NCBI GenBank assembly: GCA_023387135.1
Contig: JAEWIK010000201.1
Span: forward strand, 1-7,517
DNA: 7,517 nucleotides
Source of the DNA: Actinomycetes bacterium
Lineage (GTDB): Bacteria > Actinomycetota > Actinomycetes > Propionibacteriales > Propionibacteriaceae
Direction of reading: 5' to 3'
Made by a program: the position numbers and the translations under genes. The stretch's first letter is position 1. The number at the start of each line of letters is the position of its first letter. Positions 1 through 6,580 of this stretch are shown here, piece by piece. The notes under the pieces are model-generated. The model was given only the letters and a program-made list of their open reading frames with translations, did not search any database and was not told the origin of the DNA.

Positions 1-659
1 GTGCCGACCTCTGCCTGCTCCCCCAGCACCGACCTGATGGCCTGCGTGCCGAGGCCGTGGGCGAGGTTGAGGTGGTGGGCGGCGGCGAGCGCGGCGGCGG
101 GTTCGCGGCGGCCGGGGGCGTGGACGCCGGAGGAGTAGCCGAGGAAGGCCGAGCACCAGGGCTCGTTCAGCGTGGTCCACAGCGCGACCCTGTCGCCCAG
201 CGCCTCGGCCATGATGGCCGCGTACTCGCCGAAGCGTTCCGCGGTGTCGCGGACGGGCCAGCCGCCGGCGTCCTCGAGCGCCTGCGGGAGGTCCCAGTGG
301 TACAGCGTCACGACGGGGATGATCCCTGCCTCCAGCAGCTCGTCGACGAGCCGGGAGTAGAAGTCGAGGCCCGCCGCGACCGGGGCGCCGCTGCCGGTCG
401 GCTGGACGCGCGGCCACGCTATCGAGAACCTGTACGCACCCAGCCCGAGCTCCTTCATGAGCGAGACGTCGGCCGCGAAGCGGTGGTAGTGGTCGGTGGC
501 GACGGCGCCGTCGCTGCCGTCGCTGATGGCTCCGGGAACCTTGCAGAACGTGTCCCAGATGGAGGGCCCGCGCCCATCGGCGTCGGCCGCCCCTTCGATC
601 TGGTAGGAGGACGTGGCGGCACCCCACCAGAAGCCCTGCGGGAAGTTCCAGGCAGTCAT
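1..659 (-). CDS. GH1 family beta-glucosidase, N-terminal part (C-terminus beyond left edge)
   Basis: Hydrolyses terminal beta-glucosyl residues, such as those of cellobiose or cello-oligosaccharides, in the cytoplasm. The reading frame runs from an ATG at 659-657 through 219 complete codons to the window edge, about half of a usual GH1 enzyme of 450-480 residues. It opens with the family N-terminal pattern [20 protein letters not shown]20 is the usual sugar-binding glutamine. HWD follows at 121-123 (H121), and TLNEP at 163-167, where E166 is the acid/base catalyst. The nucleophile motif (I/V-T-E-N-G) would lie off the window. A ribosome site GAGGAA (669-674) sits 9 bases before the ATG. There is no signal peptide. 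It has its own promoter with a CebR-like operator, which resembles bglC of streptomycetes; that gene assignment is inference from context. Family call is very safe, exact substrate is not. Confidence 0.95.
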   Translation of the reverse strand, partial: MTAWNFPQGFWWGAATSSYQIEGAADADGRGPSIWDTFCKVPGAISDGSDGAVATDHYHRFAADVSLMKELGLGAYRFSIAWPRVQPTGSGAPVAAGLDFYSRLVDELLEAGIIPVVTLYHWDLPQALEDAGGWPVRDTAERFGEYAAIMAEALGDRVALWTTLNEPWCSAFLGYSSGVHAPGRREPAAALAAAHHLNLAHGLGTQAIRSVLGEQAEVG

Positions 660-710
660 CGTTGACGATTCCTCACTGTCGAGAAGTGGTGCCGTGACCG
701 GCCGTCCCAG

Positions 711-738
711 TTCATAATGGGAGCGCTCTCAGGGTCAA
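711..738 (-). promoter_or_regulatory. Predicted sigma70-type promoter of the GH1 gene
   Basis: On the minus strand, TTGACC (733-738) matches the -35 consensus at 5 of 6 bases. TATGAA (711-716) matches the -10 at 4 of 6, and the spacing is 16 bases. Transcription would start near 704, giving a leader of about 45 bases before the GH1 ATG. The operator at 718-731 fills most of the spacer, so a bound repressor would block RNA polymerase. No start site has been measured; this is a sequence prediction. Confidence 0.7.
718..731. promoter_or_regulatory. CebR-like LacI-family operator
   Basis: The sequence TGGGAGCGCTCTCA matches the known CebR operator of streptomycetes, TGGGAGCGCTCCCA, at 13 of 14 bases. 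It keeps the GAGCGCTC core typical of LacI-family sites. It lies exactly between the -35 and -10 of the GH1 promoter. CebR is known to repress cello-oligosaccharide uptake genes and bglC and to release DNA when cellobiose or cellotriose is present. No cebR gene is in the window, so the repressor, and whether its inducer is cellobiose or another beta-glucoside, are inferred. Whether it also affects the rightward SDR gene, whose ATG is about 95 bases away, cannot be told. Confidence 0.8.
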
Positions 739-791
739 GTCCGCCGCGCTCGACGACCATTGCAGTTCGATAACGCGCAGGCTCCCGCCCC

Positions 792-797
792 TAGGCT
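792..797 (+). promoter_or_regulatory. Possible -10 element for the SDR gene
   Basis: TAGGCT lies 28 bases before the SDR start codon, a position and form often seen for actinobacterial -10 boxes. I find no convincing -35 at the right distance (TTGCAG at 760-765 is too far away). A second candidate is GATAAC at 769-774, also without a -35. This is a weak prediction that only marks where the promoter could lie. Confidence 0.3.
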
Positions 798-814
798 GTT
801 CCCAGTGTCGACAC

Positions 815-820
815 GGAGGT
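815..820 (+). promoter_or_regulatory. Ribosome binding site that fixes the SDR start
   Basis: GGAGGT, 5 bases before the ATG at 826, is a near-perfect Shine-Dalgarno. It rules out the upstream TTG at 760, which would add 22 residues ahead of the Rossmann motif. It lies directly beside the palindrome GTGTCGACAC (805-814). Confidence 0.85.
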
Positions 821-825
821 CATTC

Positions 826-1812
826 ATGGAACCCACAGTCCTGTTCATCGGTGGCACCGGGCAGATCAGCACCGCCTGCGTCGCGGAGGCGCTCAGCCTC
901 GGGTTCGCCGTCACGGTGCTGAACCGGGGACGCAGTTCACTGCGAGAGCTGCCCGCCGGCGCTGAAGAACTGCGGGCCGACCTGACCGACACCGAGTCGA
1001 TGGCCGCGGCGCTGGGAGACCGCGAGTTCGACGTGGTGGCAGACTTCATGAGCTTCACGACCGACAGGCTCGAGCGCAACGTCGACCTGTTCGCCGGCAG
1101 GACCGGCCAGTACATCTTCGTCTCGTCGGCGTCCGCGTACGCCAAGCCCGTCGCGTCGCTGCCCATCACGGAGTCGACCCCGCTGCGGAACCCGTTCTGG
1201 CAGTACTCGCGCGACAAGATCGCCTGCGAGGACCTGCTCGTCGCCCGCTACCGCGCGGACGGCTTCCCCGCCACGATCGTGCGGCCCAGCCACACCTACG
1301 ACAGGTTCGGCAACCCGCTCGAAGGCGGCTGGACGCAGGTGGCGCGCATGCTGGCGGGTCGTCCAGTGGTGGTCCACGGGGACGGCACCAGCCTGTGGAC
1401 CCTCACCCACTCCTCCGACTTCGCGTACATGTTCGCCGGGCTGCTGGCACGACCGCAGGCGGTCGGCGAGAGCTACCACATCACCGGCGACGAGGTCCTC
1501 ACCTGGGACGCCATCACCCAGGCGCTCGCCCGGGCCGCCGGGGTGGAGGCCGACATCGTCCATGTCGCGAGCGAGACCATCGCGCGGGTCATCCCCGCCA
1601 TGGGCCCCGGCGTGGTCGGTGACAAGGCGCACTCGGTGGTGTTCGACAACTCCAAGGTGCGCGCGTTGCGTCCGGGCTTCGCCCAGAAGGTCCCGTTCTC
1701 GGCCGGCGCCCGCCAGATCATCGACGCCTACAACAGCCACCCCGAGCGCCAGGTGGTCGACGCCGAACTGGACGCCAAGCTCGACGAGTTGGTGAAGCTC
1801 GCCCGCGGCTGA
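826..1812 (+). CDS. Atypical/extended SDR, NAD-dependent epimerase/dehydratase-like protein
   Basis: This 328-residue protein is a cytoplasmic NAD(P)-binding sugar or nucleotide-sugar enzyme of unassigned reaction. The N-terminus carries the Rossmann motif GGTGQIS (residues 9-15) with LNRG (32-35) after the second beta-strand, where the cofactor ribose is bound. SSASAY (100-105) and YSRDK, the Y-x-x-x-K catalytic pair Y127/K131, follow. RPSHTYD (153-159) and HGDGTSLWTLTH (184-195) are typical of a family annotated as NAD-dependent epimerase/dehydratase, related to the CSP41-like branch; the last stretch lies in the substrate-binding half. Length is normal for the family and the ATG is set by a strong ribosome site. 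The gene is transcribed away from the GH1 gene and converges on the oxidoreductase gene. Fold and cofactor binding are safe; the substrate is unknown. A role in handling an imported glycoside or its product is inferred from neighbours only. Confidence 0.9.
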   Translation: MEPTVLFIGGTGQISTACVAEALSLGFAVTVLNRGRSSLRELPAGAEELRADLTDTESMAAALGDREFDVVADFMSFTTDRLERNVDLFAGRTGQYIFVSSASAYAKPVASLPITESTPLRNPFWQYSRDKIACEDLLVARYRADGFPATIVRPSHTYDRFGNPLEGGWTQVARMLAGRPVVVHGDGTSLWTLTHSSDFAYMFAGLLARPQAVGESYHITGDEVLTWDAITQALARAAGVEADIVHVASETIARVIPAMGPGVVGDKAHSVVFDNSKVRALRPGFAQKVPFSAGARQIIDAYNSHPERQVVDAELDAKLDELVKLARG

Positions 1813-1862
1813 CCGGCGCCCTCGCCGCCCTGCCGGGACGTCCTGTCGGAACGCCGTCGACC

Positions 1863-1881
1863 CGCCCCGGCTCGCGGGGCG
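1863..1881. terminator. GC-rich hairpin between convergent genes (possible bidirectional terminator)
   Basis: CGCCCCG (1863-1869) and CGGGGCG (1875-1881) form a perfect 7-bp stem with a 5-base loop. It sits in the 81-bp gap between the SDR stop (1812) and the oxidoreductase stop (1894), where transcripts from both strands must end. There is no T tract on either side, so it is not a classical intrinsic terminator. Such T-less GC hairpins are common at actinobacterial gene ends and may work with Rho or only protect 3' ends. Confidence 0.4.
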
Positions 1882-1893
1882 CGCGGCACCGGC

Positions 1894-2979
1894 TCAGAGG
1901 ACGTCGGAGGCCAGCTCCACGAGCTCCGGGAGGTCGGGACGGGTCGCGATGGCGACCGGGCCGTCGCCCGCCTGGGCGTCGTTGATGGCCCGCAGCACCT
2001 CGGTCACGTGCAGCGCGAGCGCGCCCGACGCGCGGGGCTGCCGACCGATGGCGCGGGCGCGCAGCAGCTCGGCGGCGCCGATCCCCCTGCCGGTGTCCCG
2101 GTAGCCGGCCGTCGGTTCGAGCTCGACCCAGGCGTCCGGGGAGGCCGCGGTCAGGATGCTGCCGCGCCCCGAGAACCAGTTGGGGTCGGGCAGCAGCAGG
2201 CGTCCGGCCGTGCCCTGGATCTCGAGCCGGCGGAACTCGCCATAGGTCTCGAAGCTCAGCACGACGGTCGAGAGCGCTCCCGTCACGTGTTCGAGGATCG
2301 CCGTGGCGTAGGTGGGCACCTCGACCGCCAGCGGTGTTCCCGCCAGGGGCCCGGAGCCGACCACGCGGGCCCTTCCGCTCGACAGCGACCTGGCGGTCAC
2401 CGACGTCACCGCACCCAGGTGCGCGACCAGGGCCGTGACGTAGTAAGGCCCCATGTCGAGCACCGGGCCGCCGCCGGTGGAGTAGAAGATCTGTGGGTTG
2501 GGGTGCCACGGCTCGGGCCCCGCGGCGCCCCACATGGCGAGGGCCCCGAACGGCTCGCCGATCAGCCCGTCCCGCAACGCCTTGGCGGTGGTCTGCAGGC
2601 CCGTACCGAGGAAGGTGTCGGGAGCGCAGCCGACACCGACTCCCGCGCGCTCGGCGGCCGCCAGCAGGGCGTGGCCGTCGACGGGATCGAACACCAGCGG
2701 CTTCTCGCTGTAGAGGTGCTTGCCGGCCTCGACCACGGCCTGGTTGACCGCCGCATGGACCGCCGGCGGGGTGAGGTTGACCACCAGTTCGATCTCGGGG
2801 TCGGCGATCAGGTCGCGGGGCTGCAGGGCCCGCAGCCCGCGCGGCGCCGCCACCTCCTGGGCGTGTTCGAGGTGGCCCGCGGCGAGCGCCACCACCTCGA
2901 CGTCATCGAGCCTGTCGAAGGTCTCGAAGTACTGCCCGATGATGTTGCCGGTGCCGATGATGCCGATCCTGGCGGTCAT
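1894..2979 (-). CDS. Gfo/Idh/MocA family oxidoreductase
   Basis: This 361-residue cytoplasmic NAD(P)-dependent sugar or polyol dehydrogenase/reductase has normal family length. The N-terminal Rossmann domain shows GTGNIIG (residues 9-15), and SEKPL holds the family E-K-P motif (92-94), with K93 the usual catalytic lysine. The C-terminal domain has WGAAGPEPWHP (150-160) and GGGPVLDMGPYY (169-180). D175 matches the family catalytic aspartate, but position 179 is Tyr where many members have His. ATG 2979 is preceded by AGGAAGGGA (2988-2996). It is the last gene of the minus-strand series, 161 bases after the GH3 gene, and may be read through from it or have its own promoter, which I could not find. 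The substrate is unknown. Oxidation or reduction of a glucoside, a keto-sugar or a released sugar is plausible from context; inositol or 1,5-anhydrofructose-type activities cannot be excluded. Confidence 0.93.
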   Translation of the reverse strand: MTARIGIIGTGNIIGQYFETFDRLDDVEVVALAAGHLEHAQEVAAPRGLRALQPRDLIADPEIELVVNLTPPAVHAAVNQAVVEAGKHLYSEKPLVFDPVDGHALLAAAERAGVGVGCAPDTFLGTGLQTTAKALRDGLIGEPFGALAMWGAAGPEPWHPNPQIFYSTGGGPVLDMGPYYVTALVAHLGAVTSVTARSLSSGRARVVGSGPLAGTPLAVEVPTYATAILEHVTGALSTVVLSFETYGEFRRLEIQGTAGRLLLPDPNWFSGRGSILTAASPDAWVELEPTAGYRDTGRGIGAAELLRARAIGRQPRASGALALHVTEVLRAINDAQAGDGPVAIATRPDLPELVELASDVL

Positions 2980-3140
2980 GCCGGAGTTCCCTTCCTCGTG
3001 ATCTGGTTCGGCGTGGGCCGGCGCGCTCGCTCAGCGCCCCGGACCGCCCTCGCCTGTTTCTCCACTGTCGAGTCTTCCGCAGGTGGGAGCGTGCGTGGCC
3101 GGGTTCGCCCCGGTCCGCACGTCGCCTGCCGGCTCCACGG
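2980..3140. other. 161-bp gap between GH3 and oxidoreductase genes
   Basis: The gap has no plausible gene. It holds the oxidoreductase ribosome site next to 2980 and two small inverted repeats. One is GGCGC/GCGCC (3020-3024 and 3034-3038). The other is GGCCGGG/CCCGGTC (3097-3103 and 3109-3115), which as minus-strand RNA keeps only a 5-bp uninterrupted core plus an A-C mismatch. The second hairpin lies 26-44 bases after the GH3 stop and may mark partial termination, but no T run follows. TCGACA (3067-3072, minus) resembles a -35 but no -10 is found at the right distance. Confidence 0.4.
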
Positions 3141-5654
3141 TCAGCGGGTGACTGTGACGCTGCCGCGCTCGTCGCCCAGGTCGTGCGCCACCACGATCCG
3201 GTACTCGCCCGCGGGCGTCACCCAGCCGTGCGAGGCGACGTCCCAGACCTCGAAGGCGCGCCGGGCCACCGTCACCCTGGCCGTCGCCGCCTGTCCGGGC
3301 TCGGCCTCCACGGCGGTGAAGCCTGCCAGCCAACGCACCGGCCGGACGGGACCCGTCGACGGGCCCTCGAGGTAGGCCTGGACCGTCTCGCGGCCCGAGC
3401 GGGCGCCGGTGTTGGTGACCTCCACCTCCACCGTGACGCCGTCCCCTGACTCCGCGACGACGCGCGGGGCGCCGTAGCTCCAGGTGGTCCAGCCCAGGCC
3501 GAAACCGAACTGGCGGGCCGGCGGCCTGCCCGCCCGCAACCAGCCGCGGTAGCCCACGTCCACGCCCTCGGCGTAGTCCACCAGCAGGTCGTCGCCCACC
3601 GGGACCGCGTCGGGAACCGGCACGTTCTCGTAACTGTCGGGCAGCGTCCACGGCAGCCTGCCGGTCGGCTCGGTCCTGCCGCTGAGGACGTCGGCCACCC
3701 CGCGCAGGCCCTCCTGGCCGCCGAACCACGCCCACAGCACGGTCTGAGCCTTGTCGAGCCACGGCAGCACCACCGGCGAGCCGGCGTTCAGCACCACGAC
3801 GGCGTCGGGCCGGGCCGCCAGCACCGCCTCGACCAGTTCGTTCTGCTGGCCGGGGAGGTCGAGGTTCTTGCGGTCGTACCCTTCTGTCTCGACCTGCGAG
3901 TTCGTGCCGACCACGACGACGGCGAGATCGGCCGCCTTGGCCGCTGCGACGGCCTCGTCCACCAGTTCGGCGGCGCTCGGGCCGGGCAGGACGTGGTGCA
4001 CCAGCGCGCGGGCGAAGTGCTCCCAGTTGTCGTCGGCGTAGACCTGGACCTCGGCGACGAGGTGCGCGGTCCCGGGCCCGGCGAGGTTCACGCCGTGGAA
4101 CGCCGGCGCGTGGTGCTGCGACCGCATCAGGACGTCGCCGCCCAGCAGCACCTCGTCGCTGCTCGACACCAGCCGGCCGTCGATCTCGGTGCGGTGGGCG
4201 CCGGGGGTGGCGAAGCCCACCCAGTGCTCACCGGGCTCCTCCAGCGCGACGTCGGTGGTGATCCGCATGGTGGTGCCGCCGGCGGGCAGGCCGTGGCGCC
4301 AGTGGATGTCGGCCTCGGCGCCCGAACGCTCCTCGATCACCGAACCGGCGGCGTCCAGGAACTCGACGTGCAGCCCGGGCTCCCCCGTCACCGGATCGGT
4401 CAGCCGGGACCGCAGCGCGACGTCGGGCGTGATCCGCGAGCTCGCGCCCCGGGAGAGGCTGACGGTGGCGTTCGGGAAATCGGCGGCGAAGGCGGCCTGG
4501 GCAGTCTGCACGAAGGAGGGATTGACGAGGGCGGACCCGCCTCCCTGCACGAAGGGTTCGACGGCGTTGGGCCCGATGAGGGCGATGGACGTGACCGCCC
4601 CGGGATCGGCCACCGGCAGCGCGTGCGCACCGTCGCTCAGCACCACGACGGCCCTGGCGGCGAGGTGCCTGATGAACTCGTCGGCCTCCGGCTCGGCGAA
4701 CGCGGGCCGCGGGGCATCGTAGCCGTCGAGCTTGCCGACCCTGCTGGCCAGCAGGAGGATGCGCAGCACCTTGTCGTCGATGAAGTCCTCGGTCACGTCA
4801 TCGCGCCGGACGGCGGCCAGCAGCTGGCCGCGCGACCACGGGCCCGCGGGGCCCGGCATGACGAGGTCGAGGCCGCCGAGCGCCGGTTCGACGGTGGTCT
4901 TGGCGGCGGTCCAGTCGCTGATGACCAGCCCGTCGTAGCCCCACTCGTCCTTGAGGGTCTCGGTGAGCAGCCTGTGGTGGGCCACCGCCGGGCCGGACTC
5001 GGTGCCGTCGTCGAGCCTGTTGTAGGAGGCCATGATGCTCCAGGCGTTGGCCTGCTTCACCGCCACCTCGAAGGGCGCGAGGTAGACCTCGCGCAGCGTC
5101 CGCTCGTCCACGCGGGACAGGTACTCGGTCCGCAGCGTCTCCGACTCGTTGCAGACGAAGTGCTTGACGCACACCCCGACGCCCTCGCCCTGGATGCCCT
5201 CGATCACCGCGGAAGCCATGACGCCGCTCAGCAGCGGGTCCTCGGACTGGAACTCGAAGTGGCGACCGCCGACGGGCGTGCGCTGCAGGTTGACGACCGG
5301 CGCGAGGATGACGTCGACCCCGTGGCGGCGCGCCTCGGTGGCGTGCACGCTGCCCGCCCGCGCTGCCAGGCCCGGATCCCAGGTCGCCGCGACGGCGGTG
5401 GGAGACGGCAGCGAGATGGAGGTGTGGCCCTCGTCCTCCTCGGTGCCGCGGATCCCCGTCGGGCCGTCGGAGACGACCACCTCGCCCAGCCCGGCCTCGG
5501 GCGCCGTGTAGAGCCGCCACGGCGTGCGTCCCGTCAGCAGCTCCACCTTGGTCTCCAGCGGCAACGCAGCCACCCGCGCGACGAGGTCGTCGGTGAAGGA
5601 GGGGTTGCGCCGGGGCGCTGCCGGCAGGGGCCGGGGTGTCGTGGTCATCGTCAT
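3141..5654 (-). CDS. GH3 family beta-glucosidase with PA14 insert and C-terminal FnIII-like domain
   Basis: This 837-residue retaining beta-glucosidase should act in the cytoplasm on imported glucosides, since no signal peptide is seen. The order is GH3 N-terminal barrel (about 30-310), with SDGP (62-65), KHF (164-166) and ISDW (245-248), where D247 is the nucleophile. The GH3 C-terminal domain starts at about 330 and is interrupted by a PA14-like insert (about 425-545). It resumes with ETEGYDR (589-595), where E591 is the likely acid/base. LPW at 667-669 and a fibronectin-III-like domain (about 735-830) follow. The same domain order is known in the Kluyveromyces marxianus-type GH3 enzymes. 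The start is uncertain by two codons: ATG 5654 or ATG 5648, with AGAAAGAG just upstream favouring the latter slightly. The frame is open further upstream to 5906, but that part overlaps the permease gene and lacks family sequence. It lies 86 bases after the permease gene, so is probably in the same operon. GH3-PA14 enzymes differ widely in linkage preference, so the substrate is open. Confidence 0.95.
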   Translation of the reverse strand: MTMTTTPRPLPAAPRRNPSFTDDLVARVAALPLETKVELLTGRTPWRLYTAPEAGLGEVVVSDGPTGIRGTEEDEGHTSISLPSPTAVAATWDPGLAARAGSVHATEARRHGVDVILAPVVNLQRTPVGGRHFEFQSEDPLLSGVMASAVIEGIQGEGVGVCVKHFVCNESETLRTEYLSRVDERTLREVYLAPFEVAVKQANAWSIMASYNRLDDGTESGPAVAHHRLLTETLKDEWGYDGLVISDWTAAKTTVEPALGGLDLVMPGPAGPWSRGQLLAAVRRDDVTEDFIDDKVLRILLLASRVGKLDGYDAPRPAFAEPEADEFIRHLAARAVVVLSDGAHALPVADPGAVTSIALIGPNAVEPFVQGGGSALVNPSFVQTAQAAFAADFPNATVSLSRGASSRITPDVALRSRLTDPVTGEPGLHVEFLDAAGSVIEERSGAEADIHWRHGLPAGGTTMRITTDVALEEPGEHWVGFATPGAHRTEIDGRLVSSSDEVLLGGDVLMRSQHHAPAFHGVNLAGPGTAHLVAEVQVYADDNWEHFARALVHHVLPGPSAAELVDEAVAAAKAADLAVVVVGTNSQVETEGYDRKNLDLPGQQNELVEAVLAARPDAVVVLNAGSPVVLPWLDKAQTVLWAWFGGQEGLRGVADVLSGRTEPTGRLPWTLPDSYENVPVPDAVPVGDDLLVDYAEGVDVGYRGWLRAGRPPARQFGFGLGWTTWSYGAPRVVAESGDGVTVEVEVTNTGARSGRETVQAYLEGPSTGPVRPVRWLAGFTAVEAEPGQAATARVTVARRAFEVWDVASHGWVTPAGEYRIVVAHDLGDERGSVTVTR

Positions 5655-5682
5655 CTCTTTCTCGGTGGGCAGGAGTAGTTCA

Positions 5683-5717
5683 TCGGGCAGGCCGGGACCG
5701 CGTCTCGACCTGCCCGA
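5683..5717 (-). promoter_or_regulatory. Intercistronic hairpin between permease and GH3 genes
   Basis: TCGGGCAGG (5683-5691) and CCTGCCCGA (5709-5717) form a perfect 9-bp inverted repeat with a 17-base spacer. In the minus-strand mRNA the stem can grow by a U-G, a C-G and a G-C pair to 12 pairs. Past one A-C mismatch, two more pairs close a 5-base loop. It lies 23 bases after the permease stop and 28 bases before the GH3 ATG. No T run follows it. It could stabilise the upstream permease message or reduce read-through into the GH3 gene, giving unequal expression; the role is inferred. Confidence 0.6.
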
Positions 5718-5740
5718 CGGCGGACATGGGGAAGGGGCGC

Positions 5741-6580
5741 TCAGCCCTTGACGGCACCCGCCGCCATGCCCCTGATCATCCACTTCTGGACCAGCAGGAA
5801 CAGGACCAGCGGCGGCAGCGCCGCCAGCGTCGAGGCCGCCAGCATCTGCCCCCATTCGGTGGTGTTCTGCTGGACGAAGGAACGCAGGCCCAGCGGGATC
5901 GTCCACAGTTGCTGCTTGGTGTTCAGGAACGCCGAGGCGACCATGTACTCGTTGTAGGCGAGCAGGAACGCGTAGATCGCCACCGCCGCGGCGCCGGGGC
6001 CCGCCAGCGGGATCACGATCCTGATCATCGCCTTGAACGAGGAGCAGCCGTCGACCCGCGCAGCCTCTTCCAGTTCACGCGGGATCGAGTCGAAGAAGCC
6101 CTTGAACATCCAGGTACAGAACGGCAGCGCCATCACGATGTAGAGGATGATCGCCGGGGTGAAGGTCCCCATCATGCCGATCGACCTGAACAGGACGAAC
6201 AGCGCGACGATCGACAGCACCAGCGGGAAGAGCTGGAACGCCATCAGCGTGCTGGAGTAGACGGCGTTCACCTTCGTCCGGTAGCGCGACAGCGAGTAGC
6301 CGGCGAGGCCCGAGGCGACGAGCGCGAAGGCGGTGGCGATCAGCGCCAGCACCACCGAGTTGCCGAACCACATCGGGTAGTCGGTCTTGCCGAGCACTGC
6401 CTCATAGTTCGCGAGCGTCACCCGCTGCGGGATCAGGGTCGACCCGCCGAGGATGTCGGCCTTGGGACGGAACGAGTTGATGGCGGTCAGGATCACGGGC
6501 ATGTTGATGAACAACATGACGAGCAGGAGCACTATCGAGAGCACCCAGGACCTGGCGCGGAAACGGGGTCGACCTTTCAT
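5741..6580 (-). CDS. Carbohydrate ABC transporter permease, MalG/CebG-like
   Basis: This 279-residue inner-membrane subunit of a CUT1-type sugar importer pairs with the upstream permease to form the channel. Six hydrophobic segments are visible at roughly 11-34, 74-96, 110-132, 141-160, 190-208 and 245-265. The binding-protein-dependent transport (EAA) loop runs from E172 (EAARVDG, 172-178) to IPL (190-192) and is the contact site for the ATPase. The N-terminal INSFRP (34-39) is typical of MalG-type subunits. Its ATG overlaps the stop of the upstream permease in an ATGA at 6577-6580, so translation is probably coupled. Length is normal. In streptomycetes CebG has this role for cellobiose and cellotriose; I leave the symbol blank because substrate cannot be read from the sequence. 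Confidence 0.93.
   Translation of the reverse strand: MKGRPRFRARSWVLSIVLLLVMLFINMPVILTAINSFRPKADILGGSTLIPQRVTLANYEAVLGKTDYPMWFGNSVVLALIATAFALVASGLAGYSLSRYRTKVNAVYSSTLMAFQLFPLVLSIVALFVLFRSIGMMGTFTPAIILYIVMALPFCTWMFKGFFDSIPRELEEAARVDGCSSFKAMIRIVIPLAGPGAAAVAIYAFLLAYNEYMVASAFLNTKQQLWTIPLGLRSFVQQNTTEWGQMLAASTLAALPPLVLFLLVQKWMIRGMAAGAVKG

Noticed and set aside
57..665. Plus-strand open frame opposite the GH1 gene
   Set aside because: The minus strand encodes unmistakable GH1 motifs over the whole stretch; the plus frame has none.
1813..1836. CCGGC/GCCGG inverted repeat after the SDR stop
   Set aside because: The stem is only 5 bp with a long loop and no T run; the 7-bp hairpin at 1863-1881 is the better candidate.
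3063..3072. CACTGTCGAG repeated at 674-683 and 3063-3072, both upstream of minus-strand genes
   Set aside because: A shared 10-mer is expected many times by chance in 7.5 kb, and the two copies lie at different distances from their start codons.
3084..3091. Half operator TGGGAGCG in the gap upstream of the oxidoreductase gene
   Set aside because: Only the left half matches; the right half (TGCGTG) departs from the operator, so there is no palindrome for a dimeric LacI-type repressor.
2008..3375. Long plus-strand open frame (455 codons) opposite the oxidoreductase gene
   Set aside because: It crosses the antisense of two real genes and a non-coding gap, and has no recognisable motif or ribosome site; it is a composition shadow.
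3993..5678. Long plus-strand open frame (561 codons) opposite the GH3 gene
   Set aside because: It is antisense to a clear GH3 gene with intact catalytic motifs. Its product is rich in Gly, Arg, Asp and Val without any family motif, as expected from the shadow of GC-rich codons.
5655..5906. 84-residue N-terminal extension of the GH3 frame
   Set aside because: It overlaps the permease gene on the same strand, lacks GH3 sequence, and the ATG pair at 5654/5648 has purine-rich sequence upstream and sits at the family start.
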